This document shows, piece by piece, positions 34,940-42,535 of a stretch of 57,297 bases of DNA. Where the stretch lies: assembly GCA_964524475.1 (NCBI GenBank), contig CAZGCO010000005.1, positions 1-57,297 of the forward strand. The letters are read 5' to 3'. Below the pieces are notes generated by a model. It was not told where the DNA came from and searched no databases. It worked only from the letters and a program-made list of their open reading frames with translations. Source of the DNA: CAZYHU01 sp964524475. GTDB lineage: Bacteria; Patescibacteriota; Minisyncoccia; Phycocordibacterales; UBA1006. A program made the position numbers and the translations under genes. Within the stretch, counting starts at the first letter, position 1. Each line of letters opens with the position of its first letter.

Positions 34940-35386
34940 TTAGATAATTTCACCACCTGCGGCCAAGATTTTTTCACGGGCAGTAGCTGAAACATCACAT
35001 GCACTAATAGTTAGTTTTTTTGTTAGGTTTCCTGTTCCAAGGATTTTAACAGTACGTAGACCTAAACGAGCTTTTCCGATAACACCCATTTCTACTAATG
35101 AGAGTGGGGTTACCTGTGCACCTGTTTCAAATATTGTTTCCAATACTGATAGATTTACGACAACTGACTCAGGTTTAAGATAATTACTTTTTGCACGGTT
35201 TTTACCATGTCCACGTAATTTTGGAATCTTTTTAATAATATCTCGAAGCTCTGGGCGCTTACGATGACCTGAACGAGCGTTCTGACCTTTCATACCACGA
35301 CCAGATGTTTTTCCACGTTTACCACCACGTCCTACTTGGACATGGGTAGTATTAGGATGTTCACGTTGTAATTGATGAAGTTGCAT
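34940..35386 (-). CDS. rplO: 50S ribosomal protein L15 (uL15)
   Basis: A 148-residue protein with the glycine-rich N-terminal arm (VGRGGKRGKTSGRGMKGQNAR) of L15 and a globular part ending AGGEII. It assembles late into the 50S subunit. The ATG lies 1 base before the rpsE stop codon in a tight junction. rpmD (L30), normally placed between rpsE and rplO, is absent. Confidence 0.95.
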   Translation of the reverse strand: MQLHQLQREHPNTTHVQVGRGGKRGKTSGRGMKGQNARSGHRKRPELRDIIKKIPKLRGHGKNRAKSNYLKPESVVVNLSVLETIFETGAQVTPLSLVEMGVIGKARLGLRTVKILGTGNLTKKLTISACDVSATAREKILAAGGEII

Positions 35387-35387
35387 A

Positions 35388-36050
35388 TTATTCTGAATCA
35401 ACAAATGCTACTGGTTTTACTTCAGCTTTTTTAAGTGAAGCAAAAACAGAAAGAGCCTTGATAGTCGCGGCAGCAATGTTTAGTTTATTTTTTGAACCTG
35501 ACATAACACGACCTGTTATGTTGTGAATACCAGCTAATTCTACCATGACACGCATTGCACTCCCTACTACTACTCCACGTCCAGCATTCGGCATAAGGAA
35601 TACTTTTGCAGAACTGTATTTTGCATCAACTTCGTGAGGAATAGATAGTGTATCAGAGAGCTGAATACGAATCATATTTTTCTTTGCATCGTTAAATGCT
35701 TTTTGAATAGCCAATGCTGTATCTCCTGCTTTACCGACACCTAGACCAATAGAACCCTTACGATCTCCAATAGCCAATACTACAGAGAAAGAAAATCTTC
35801 GTCCTCCTGAAACTACACGAGTTACACGACGAATAGACAATGTTTTTTGTTCGAATTCTGGTTTTGGTTTTTCAAAAGACCCACGAGTACCACGATCTGA
35901 TTTACCACGAGAAGCACCACCTGTGCGACCTGGGCGACTGTCAGATGATCTTCCTCCTGGACGACGTGCACCAGTAGATGCCCCAGCTGGACGAGGTCCA
36001 CGTGGAGTAAATGTTTTTTGAGCAACTGATTGTTGTGTTGTTTCTGACAT
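35388..36050 (-). CDS. rpsE: 30S ribosomal protein S5 (uS5) with basic N-terminal extension
   Basis: A 220-residue protein. Residues about 70-220 are normal S5 (RRVTRVVSGGRRFSFSV, GLGVGKAGDTALAIQKA, GRGVVVGSAMRVMVELAGI), which acts in decoding accuracy and the 30S helicase site. The first 65 residues are an Arg/Gly/Ser/Pro-rich, probably disordered arm with repeated RPG, GGRS and RGG-like pieces. Such an arm could contact RNA. The start is the only sensible ATG after rplR. Confidence 0.95.
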   Translation of the reverse strand: MSETTQQSVAQKTFTPRGPRPAGASTGARRPGGRSSDSRPGRTGGASRGKSDRGTRGSFEKPKPEFEQKTLSIRRVTRVVSGGRRFSFSVVLAIGDRKGSIGLGVGKAGDTALAIQKAFNDAKKNMIRIQLSDTLSIPHEVDAKYSSAKVFLMPNAGRGVVVGSAMRVMVELAGIHNITGRVMSGSKNKLNIAAATIKALSVFASLKKAEVKPVAFVDSE

Positions 36051-36055
36051 AAAAA

Positions 36056-36406
36056 TTAAAAATTGAGACCTGCGGCACGTGCAGCGTCAGCTAAAGCTTT
36101 GATACGACCTGTAAAACGAAATCCTCCTCGATCAAATACTACTGATGAAATTCCTAGAGCTATTGCAGATTTTGCAAGTGTTGTTCCGATTTCTGTAGCA
36201 TGTTCCACCTTGGTACCTGTGCCCATTTTCAAGTCATTTGCAGCAGCTAGGGTAATATGTTGAGTATCGTCGATGATTTGTGCATACATATATTGATTTG
36301 AACGAAATACCGCCAAACGTGGACGTGTAGTTGTTCCAGAAATTCGTGCACGAATTTTCTTGTGTCGTCGCACGCGTTTCTCTGTATTGTGATTGTTTTG
36401 TGACAT
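36056..36406 (-). CDS. rplR: 50S ribosomal protein L18 (uL18)
   Basis: A 116-residue protein with the L18 pattern: RRHKKIRARISGTTTRPRLA, FRSNQYMYAQIIDD, and FDRGGFRFTGRIKALADAAR at the C-terminus. It binds 5S rRNA. It is in the standard position between rplF and rpsE, and no Shine-Dalgarno sequence precedes it. Confidence 0.95.
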   Translation of the reverse strand: MSQNNHNTEKRVRRHKKIRARISGTTTRPRLAVFRSNQYMYAQIIDDTQHITLAAANDLKMGTGTKVEHATEIGTTLAKSAIALGISSVVFDRGGFRFTGRIKALADAARAAGLNF

Positions 36407-36420
36407 ACGAAATAAAAAAA

Positions 36421-36954
36421 TTATGCTGATTTCTTACCTTGTTTACGACGGATCACTTCGTTATCATAACGGAAACCTTTACCTTTATATGGTTCTGGTT
36501 TTTTAAGTGAGCGTACAAACGCAGCGAATTGACCGACCTGTTCTACATTGATACCAGTAATAGTAACAAGGTTTTTATCTGCAGTAACAGTAAGTCCTGC
36601 TGGGATATCCAAATTAACTGGATGTGAAAAACCTAGAGCTAGATCTAAACTGTTTCCATTAACCGCTGATTTAAATCCTACTCCTTCTAATATAAGTTTT
36701 TTAGTAAAACCTGTAGTAACTCCTGTGATCATATTTTTTATATGAGCAGCAGTAGTTCCCCAAATAGAACGAGAAAATACATCATTTTTAGGAATAGTAA
36801 GATTAATTTCTGAACCTTCAATAGCAATAACTACTTCAGGACGGAATGTACGGACTAATTCTCCCTTTGCTCCTTTTACGGTAATAGTGAGATTATCTTG
36901 AGTGATCGTTACCCCTGCTGGAATAGCGATCGGATATTTTGCGAGACGTGACAT
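36421..36954 (-). CDS. rplF: 50S ribosomal protein L6 (uL6)
   Basis: A 177-residue protein with two L6 domains: N-terminal SRLAKYPIAIPAGVTI and VKGAKGELVRTF, and the C-terminal signature KKPEPYKGKGFRYDNEVI with RRKQGKK at the end. It sits near the factor-binding site of the 50S subunit. Between rpsH and rplR as usual. Confidence 0.95.
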   Translation of the reverse strand: MSRLAKYPIAIPAGVTITQDNLTITVKGAKGELVRTFRPEVVIAIEGSEINLTIPKNDVFSRSIWGTTAAHIKNMITGVTTGFTKKLILEGVGFKSAVNGNSLDLALGFSHPVNLDIPAGLTVTADKNLVTITGINVEQVGQFAAFVRSLKKPEPYKGKGFRYDNEVIRRKQGKKSA

Positions 36955-36969
36955 ATAATGAAATAAAGA

Positions 36970-37374
36970 TTACCAAATCTGAGCAATAACCTCACCACCT
37001 ACGCGTTCGCGAAGTGCTGATTCACCAGACATGATTCCCTTTGGAGTTGAAAGAATTAATAAACCACGACCTTGTTTTACGGGAACAATATCACGAACAC
37101 CAGCGTACATACGACGTGATGGTTTAGAAATGAGTTTTACATCATGAATACGTGGATTTGGGCGACCCATAACAGGCGCTCCGACATAAGCAATAGTAAT
37201 CTCAAGGATGTCTGCAGGTGTACGAGTTTTCTTTGTATAGCCGGCAATATAACCTGCATCAAAGAGAACTTTTGCGATATTTGATTTAACACTTGAAAAT
37301 GGAACAGTAATAGTTTCCTTACCAGCTTTTCCAGCATTTTCAATCATGTTTAACATGTTTGCGATTGGATACAT
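36970..37374 (-). CDS. rpsH: 30S ribosomal protein S8 (uS8)
   Basis: A 134-residue protein: PIANMLNMIENAGKAGKETI at the N-terminus and RRMYAGVRDIVPV then GLLILSTPKGIMSG at the C-terminus, the S8 core. S8 binds helix 21 of 16S rRNA and in many bacteria represses the spc operon by binding its mRNA. The ATG at 37374 gives the normal N-terminus. A structured element lies just upstream. Confidence 0.95.
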   Translation of the reverse strand: MYPIANMLNMIENAGKAGKETITVPFSSVKSNIAKVLFDAGYIAGYTKKTRTPADILEITIAYVGAPVMGRPNPRIHDVKLISKPSRRMYAGVRDIVPVKQGRGLLILSTPKGIMSGESALRERVGGEVIAQIW

Positions 37375-37405
37375 ATAATTTAAAAATACTATGGAGTAAT
37401 TATTA

Positions 37406-37456
37406 TTTTTTATATATCGAGGACGTAGTAACACGGTCCCGCAGATGTATAAAAAA
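37406..37456 (-). promoter_or_regulatory. Structured RNA element A between rpsN and rpsH
   Basis: A 13-base stem (TTTTTTATACATC with GATATATAAAAAA, one wobble) encloses GGGAC-N11-GTCCT at 37420-37440. The inner 21-base hairpin matches element B of the rpsN leader in stem and length. It may be a binding site for a ribosomal protein or an attenuator. Confidence 0.55.
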
Positions 37457-37488
37457 TATATAATTATGTAATGAGTATTTGAGTAAGA

Positions 37489-37758
37489 TTACCAAGAAGA
37501 CTTGCGTACTCCTGGGATTTTTCCTTCATTAGCTAATTCACGGAATTTTATACGAGACATTCCAAAGTCTCGTAAATATCCGTTACCACGACCTGTTATT
37601 TCACAACGATTTTTATATCGTACCGGAGAAGAATTTTTTGGGAGAGCCTGAAGACCTGCCCAATCACCTGCGGATTTTAGAGCGGCACGTTTTGCTGCGT
37701 ATTTCTCAATAAGAGATTTACGTTTATCGTTACGTGCCCACATTGATGCTTTTGCCAT
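37489..37758 (-). CDS. rpsN: 30S ribosomal protein S14 (uS14), long zinc-free form
   Basis: An 89-residue protein: MAKASMWARNDKRKSLIEKY at the start and RYKNRCEITGRGNGYLRDFG then GMSRIKFRELANEGKIPGV at the end. Length and the single Cys indicate the long, zinc-free type. It opens the ribosomal operon here; rplE, rplX, rplN and rpsQ, which normally come before it, are not in this window. Confidence 0.95.
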   Translation of the reverse strand: MAKASMWARNDKRKSLIEKYAAKRAALKSAGDWAGLQALPKNSSPVRYKNRCEITGRGNGYLRDFGMSRIKFRELANEGKIPGVRKSSW

Positions 37759-37852
37759 AATGAACAAAAATATACTAAGATAATAATCGATTTTGAGATA
37801 TCACATGAAAATAATTTTATGAATAATATAGTTTATTATTCAATAAAGTACG

Positions 37853-37898
37853 CCCGTGGATGATCAAAAACGGGTTAGAGACGTTTCGATACAGTCCC
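37853..37898 (-). promoter_or_regulatory. Leader hairpins of the spc operon, including element B
   Basis: At the 5' end of the predicted mRNA lies GGGAC-N11-GTCTC (37878-37898, element B), directly followed by a CCCGT/ACGGG hairpin (37853-37874). Element B shares its 21-base layout with element A before rpsH. Confidence 0.55.
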
Positions 37899-37910
37899 CC
37901 ACCAAACAAT

Positions 37911-37939
37911 ATACTAACAAAAGTTACGAATAAAGTCAA
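37911..37939 (-). promoter_or_regulatory. Promoter of the spc ribosomal operon
   Basis: TTGACT (37934-37939), a 17-base spacer and TAGTAT (37911-37916). The predicted start near 37904 leaves a leader of about 146 bases before rpsN, the longest in this window. Confidence 0.75.
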
Positions 37940-37942
37940 GAA

Positions 37943-37976
37943 ATATATAAAACACCCATAAGGGTGTTTTATATAT
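37943..37976 (-). terminator. Terminator of gyrB, overlapping its stop codon
   Basis: 15-base arms ATATATAAAACACCC/GGGTGTTTTATATAT with loop ATAA; the gyrB stop (37969-37971) is inside one arm. Confidence 0.88.
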
Positions 37977-40047
37977 CTAATTCTACCATTTTTGCATTAT
38001 TTTGGATAAATGATTTTCGCGATGGAACATCATCTCCCATCAATGTTTCAAAGACTCTATCAGCATCTACGGCATCCTCGACGGTAACCTGTTTCATGAT
38101 ACGTCTTGCAGGATCCATAGTCGTTTCCCAGAGTTCTTCAGCATTCATTTCTCCTAATCCTTTATAACGTTGAACAGTAATTTTTGAAACTCGTTTTGTT
38201 TTTTCTTTTGATTTTTTATCTTCTTCTCCTTCCTCTATTTCTTCATCATCATTACCGTACTCTGTCGCATTTGCTAATTCGCCACCCATGTTTTTTATTA
38301 TTATGTCTTTTTCGTTATCAGTATAGGCATATCCTACTTCTTTTCCTTTTTTGATTTTATACAATGGGGGTTGAGCAATATACAAATAACCGTTACTAAT
38401 CACCTGTGGTAAGTGTCGGTAAAACAATGTAAGTAAGAGTGTTCTAATATGCGCACCATCAACGTCGGCATCTGTTGCAATAACAATTTTTTGATAACGA
38501 ATTTTACTAATATCAAATGTTTCACCGATAGATGTTCCCAAGGCGATAACAATAGATTTAATTTCTTCGTTTACCACCATCTTATCCAATCGAGCACGTT
38601 CCACGTTTAGTGGCTTACCCTTGAGAGGTAGAATAGCTTGTGTTTTTTTATCACGACCTTGTTTTGCTGTTCCACCTGCAGAATCTCCCTCTACAATAAA
38701 TATTTCAGCATCTTCTGCTTTGGTACCACTCTGACAATCAGACAATTTTCCAGGGAGTGTGAATCCTTCAAGTGCTCCTTTGCGGAGCACAGAATCTTTT
38801 GCAGCTTTTGCAGCTTTGCGAGCTCGTAAAGCCAAAACTGCTTTGTTGATAATTGATTTTGCCTCATCAGGATTTTCTTCCATGAATTGACCAAACGCTT
38901 CACCAAAAACAGTCTCTACTGCCCCACGTGCTTCTGGAGACCCTAATTTTGCCTTGGTCTGTCCTTCGAACTGAATTTCAGGCATTTTTACTGTAACCAC
39001 TGCAGTTAACCCTTCTAATACATCTGTTCCATCAAATGTTTCACCATCTTTGAGAATCTTCTTTTCTTTATTGTAATTATTAATTAAACGAGTTAATGCT
39101 GTTTTAAACCCTGTCACATGCATACCACCTTCCGGATTACTAATATGATTAGCAAACGGTAGTATACGTGACCCCATATCATCAACATATTGCAAAGCTA
39201 TTTCTACATTAATATCCCCCAAGTCTTTATCTATATAAAAAATTTTATTCTGAACTTTTTTATAATGATAATTTAATGCAGTTACCATCGATACTAAACC
39301 TCCCTCGAAATAAAAAGATATCGATGGGGTTTCGTACCCCAGATCTTTCATATAGGTTTTATTATCCAGATCTAGTTTACCAACATATTCACGAGCATCG
39401 ATAATCGTTACTCGTAATTTTTTTGCAAGATACGCCTGCTCGCGTAAACGATCAACAATACGATTCCAACTGAATTTTATTTCTTTGAAAATTTCAATAT
39501 CTGGTTCAAAGGTAATTACCGTTCCATGTTCTTTTGTTTTTCCTACTACCTTGACCTTTGCTTTCGGTTTTCCTTGACTGTATTCCTGTTTATGTACTTC
39601 ACCGTTTTTATGAATTTCTGCAGACATGTACACTGAAAGTGCATTTACTACTGATGATCCTACACCATGAAGACCCCCAGAAACTTTATACCCCGAACCT
39701 TCACCACCAAATTTACCTCCGGCGTGAAGTACGGTAAGTATTGTCTCAAGTGCTGATACTTTGGTTTTTGGATGAATATCAACAGGAATACCACGACCGT
39801 TATCTACAACACGGATACGATTACCAGGCAGGAGTGCTACTTCAATATGGTCTGCGTGTCCACCCATCGCCTCATCACGACTATTGTCAAAAATTTCCCA
39901 GATCAAATGATGTAGTCCGTCAGGACCAGTAGAACCGATATACATACCCGGACGTTTACGTACAGGATCAAGCCCCTCCAAAACAGTAATGGATTCTGCA
40001 CCATACGAATCAACTGGTTTTTTCATTTTTTCTGTGTCTTTTGCCAT
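37969..40047 (-). CDS. gyrB: DNA gyrase subunit B
   Basis: A 692-residue ATPase subunit of gyrase. The GHKL ATPase has EIFDNSRDEAMGG, VVDNGRGIPVDIHPKT and GGLHGVGSSVVNALS. The TOPRIM domain has FIVEGDSAGGTAKQGRD and ATDADVDGAHIRTL. QRYKGLGEMNAEELWETTMD is at the C-terminus. An acidic insert (NDDEEIEEGEEDKKSKEK) precedes that motif. Two candidate -10 boxes lie just upstream, overlapping the end of the repeat-protein gene. Confidence 0.96.
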   Translation of the reverse strand: MAKDTEKMKKPVDSYGAESITVLEGLDPVRKRPGMYIGSTGPDGLHHLIWEIFDNSRDEAMGGHADHIEVALLPGNRIRVVDNGRGIPVDIHPKTKVSALETILTVLHAGGKFGGEGSGYKVSGGLHGVGSSVVNALSVYMSAEIHKNGEVHKQEYSQGKPKAKVKVVGKTKEHGTVITFEPDIEIFKEIKFSWNRIVDRLREQAYLAKKLRVTIIDAREYVGKLDLDNKTYMKDLGYETPSISFYFEGGLVSMVTALNYHYKKVQNKIFYIDKDLGDINVEIALQYVDDMGSRILPFANHISNPEGGMHVTGFKTALTRLINNYNKEKKILKDGETFDGTDVLEGLTAVVTVKMPEIQFEGQTKAKLGSPEARGAVETVFGEAFGQFMEENPDEAKSIINKAVLALRARKAAKAAKDSVLRKGALEGFTLPGKLSDCQSGTKAEDAEIFIVEGDSAGGTAKQGRDKKTQAILPLKGKPLNVERARLDKMVVNEEIKSIVIALGTSIGETFDISKIRYQKIVIATDADVDGAHIRTLLLTLFYRHLPQVISNGYLYIAQPPLYKIKKGKEVGYAYTDNEKDIIIKNMGGELANATEYGNDDEEIEEGEEDKKSKEKTKRVSKITVQRYKGLGEMNAEELWETTMDPARRIMKQVTVEDAVDADRVFETLMGDDVPSRKSFIQNNAKMVELDI

Positions 40048-40073
40048 ATAAATAAAGGTGATTAATAAAAAAT

Positions 40074-40089
40074 ACTATACTCTAGTATA
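40074..40089 (-). promoter_or_regulatory. -10 boxes of gyrB
   Basis: TATAGT (40074-40079) and TATACT (40084-40089) lie 26-37 bases before the gyrB ATG. The latter overlaps the stop codon of the repeat-protein gene. Confidence 0.45.
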
Positions 40090-40298
40090 CCATAACAACC
40101 GACGAAAACCACTCTTGATACCCTTGACTGATACTGTATTTATTAGATAAATTATCCCAATAAATTTCATTTAAATTCTTTTCTAATATATGTATTGCAT
40201 TTTCATTTTCAGATAAATAAAACCAATCAATATTGTCTAAATTCTTTTCTAATATGTAAATAGCATTTTTATTATAAGATAANNNNNNNNNNTGCCAT
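40082..40298 (-). CDS. NAI-type tandem-repeat protein, cut by an assembly gap
   Basis: ATG-GCA at 40298 opens the frame and a 10-N gap (40283-40292) follows directly. After it an open frame of 66 codons reads two copies of a 22-residue unit, consensus LSxNxNAIxILEKNLDxI plus a W, then a degenerate third copy starting LSNKYS and a tail ending SSVVMVY. Units of this kind (N-AI-LL-x-N-x-DKI-W) are, from memory, common in giant-virus and protist proteins. The gap probably hides further near-identical copies that assembly could not resolve. No terminator separates it from gyrB. Function unknown; such repeats usually bind other proteins. Confidence 0.6.
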
Positions 40299-40431
40299 AT
40301 AATAACGTAATAATAAGAGATAATAAGTAGATTTTACATTTTATAGTATAGCATATTTTTTGTTTTTTTGGGAGAAAAATATCTGTATTTTTATATTAAA
40401 AATACTTTTACAACAAAATTTATAAGCGTCA
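40299..40431. other. Intergenic region upstream of the repeat-protein gene
   Basis: A very A/T-rich stretch. A TATACT box on the minus strand at 40345-40350 could serve the repeat gene, with a leader of about 40 bases. I see no gene in it. Confidence 0.4.
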
Positions 40432-40474
40432 AAAAATGCCCCTAAAAAATAAAATATTTTTTAGGGGCATTTTT
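40432..40474 (-). terminator. Terminator of dus
   Basis: 20-base perfect arms (AAAAATGCCCCTAAAAAATA and complement) with a three-base loop, 4 bases after the dus stop codon. Confidence 0.88.
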
Positions 40475-40478
40475 GTTT

Positions 40479-41591
40479 TTACATCTTTTCTAAAAACTCG
40501 TCTACAATATCCCGTACCTGTCCCACATTACTGGTCTCCATCAATCTACTCCGCAATTCACGTGCGCCTGGAAAACCTGTACAGTACGCCTTGTAATGTT
40601 TTTTCATGATAGCGAATCCCTTGATATCTCCTAACAATTCCATATACAATTCTGAATGCTCGACTAATACTCGCAATTTTTCTGTGATATCTACCTGTGG
40701 TATCGTGTATCGACGATCCCCCATAATACGCTTCATAATACTACGTGGAAAGAGTTTCATCCACCAACTAATCCGCCAACTACCCTGTTGATTAATAACT
40801 CTGTTTCTGTCGAATAACCACGGGTTACCGAAAATCGCGCGACCTATCATAATACCATCACAACCAGTGTCACGTGATTTTTGATCACCATCAGACATAT
40901 CTGTAACGTCTCCGTTACCGATAATTACCGTATGAGGTGCAATACGATCGCGTAATTGTACTACTTGTTGTATATAATCCCAGTTCGCAGGAACTACTGA
41001 TAAATCTTTACGTGTGCGCGCATGTACTGTCAGACATGCTATATTCTGTCGTAATAATGTTCCAATCCAGTTTTCAATATCTGGCTGATAATACCCTACG
41101 CGTGTTTTTACTGACAATGGAATATCACACCCACTGTCAATAATTCCCTGTTTTGCAGCATGGATTATTTCAATAGCATTATCTCTATTTTTTATCATAG
41201 CACTACCACAACCCTGTTTTTCTATGGTTCGATCAGGACAACCCATATTAATATCAATACCATCAAAACCCATTTCTGCACATATACGACATGCAATTCG
41301 CATATTTTCTGGTTTACTACTAAAGAGCTGGGCAACGATAGGGCGTTCTGTTTCTGTGTAAGATAAATCTCGTTTCAATTTTTCTCCTCCCACAGGATGA
41401 CATAGCCCATCTGCAGAAACGAATTCTGTCCATAATACATCTGGTCCACCACCTGTTTCACCATGTCGGGAATATTTTGCGACAATACGCCGGAACGCTG
41501 GGTCAGTAACATCTGCCATGGGAGCAAGTACAAAAAACGGCTTGCCCGTTTCTTGTTTTATATTTCGTAATGTTTCCCAAAAATTTTTCAT
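40479..41591 (-). CDS. dus: tRNA-dihydrouridine synthase
   Basis: A 370-residue FMN enzyme that reduces uridines in the tRNA D-loop. The TIM-barrel motifs are visible: FVLAPMADVTDPAFRR, VAQLFSSKPENM, GIDINMGCPDRTIEKQGCGS with the catalytic Cys, SVKTRVGYY, LTVHARTRKDLS, IGNGDVTDMSDG and GIMIGRAIFGNPWLF. An insertion between residues 30 and 60 (SRHGETGGGPDVLW) is longer than in typical Dus. It follows the FtsQ-like gene by 5 bases. Confidence 0.93.
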   Translation of the reverse strand: MKNFWETLRNIKQETGKPFFVLAPMADVTDPAFRRIVAKYSRHGETGGGPDVLWTEFVSADGLCHPVGGEKLKRDLSYTETERPIVAQLFSSKPENMRIACRICAEMGFDGIDINMGCPDRTIEKQGCGSAMIKNRDNAIEIIHAAKQGIIDSGCDIPLSVKTRVGYYQPDIENWIGTLLRQNIACLTVHARTRKDLSVVPANWDYIQQVVQLRDRIAPHTVIIGNGDVTDMSDGDQKSRDTGCDGIMIGRAIFGNPWLFDRNRVINQQGSWRISWWMKLFPRSIMKRIMGDRRYTIPQVDITEKLRVLVEHSELYMELLGDIKGFAIMKKHYKAYCTGFPGARELRSRLMETSNVGQVRDIVDEFLEKM

Positions 41592-41596
41592 AATAC

Positions 41597-42535
41597 TTAC
41601 GGTTGTGATGGTAATGCAAAATTTTCCTTGCCGGTAAATTTATAAAATATCTTATCTTGATATTGAATATCAATATATTCCAATCGGTCATTATTATCTA
41701 ATGAATGTTGAAAGGTTTTATCCGCGATCAATAGTCGTAATACAGTATCAATATATGCTGGTGTCGCACTACGCGATAATCTGAGTGTTATATTATGGTT
41801 TTTTGTATATTCCCCCAGTCGACTTATACTAACTTGTATAATGTCGCTATTTATATTTCCAATATGAGTGATAAAAAAACCATGAGTATCAAATACTTGC
41901 ATTAATCCTATGACAAAATCACGTGTGGTAGTATCTTTAAAGATATTATTCCGCAAAATAGGAGTGTCGGGATTTTGCAAAATACCTGTAAACACAACAT
42001 ATACCCCCGCACTATACTGATTACTCTTTTTATACAAATACCCTGTTTCATTTGCAAAAAAACAATTCATATCATCCTGACACCATAAATAGCTGGGGAT
42101 ATACTCCTGTCCTTCTATCATTAATACCTGCGCGTCAGAAAAATACGTATGTATTGTTTTTATTTCTGCATGTTGCATTAATATGTATTTTTCTAATTTT
42201 TTTAACGACAATGTAACACGATTCCCTACAGGAATACCAAAACTACCTATTTGATGATTGTAATCATATACTGTTTTTTTTAAAACATCTGGATCAATGG
42301 TTGCAAATCCTGCAACACTGATATCACTTACTCCCAGGTGTGGAGATTTTAAAAAATTAACTATCCCAAAAAAAATAATTGACACGAATATACTAACAAC
42401 CAAAAACCATCGCAAGGTATGGTTTTTTTGTTTTTCATGTGACTGTTCATGACTAAAACGAGCATCAGACAATGCTTCCCTTTTTTTCAAATCCAGAGCA
42501 ACCGTATTATTTGGTAATATGGGTTTTTCCAACAT
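41597..42535 (-). CDS. FtsQ/DivIB-like division protein
   Basis: A 312-residue bitopic protein: an 85-residue cytoplasmic part is not needed by FtsQ, but here about 40 polar residues precede one membrane helix (WFLVVSIFVSIIFFGIVNFL). A POTRA-like segment (LGVSDISVAGFATIDPDVL) and a beta-rich domain follow. Layout matches FtsQ, though sequence similarity is weak. Its start codon lies 29 bases inside serS in another frame. Other dcw genes are not nearby. Confidence 0.6.
   Translation of the reverse strand: MLEKPILPNNTVALDLKKREALSDARFSHEQSHEKQKNHTLRWFLVVSIFVSIIFFGIVNFLKSPHLGVSDISVAGFATIDPDVLKKTVYDYNHQIGSFGIPVGNRVTLSLKKLEKYILMQHAEIKTIHTYFSDAQVLMIEGQEYIPSYLWCQDDMNCFFANETGYLYKKSNQYSAGVYVVFTGILQNPDTPILRNNIFKDTTTRDFVIGLMQVFDTHGFFITHIGNINSDIIQVSISRLGEYTKNHNITLRLSRSATPAYIDTVLRLLIADKTFQHSLDNNDRLEYIDIQYQDKIFYKFTGKENFALPSQP

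Noticed and set aside
40082..40298. Direct repeats as a CRISPR array
   Set aside because: The repeats are imperfect, contiguous and in one open frame, with a 66-base period that equals 22 codons; no spacers exist.
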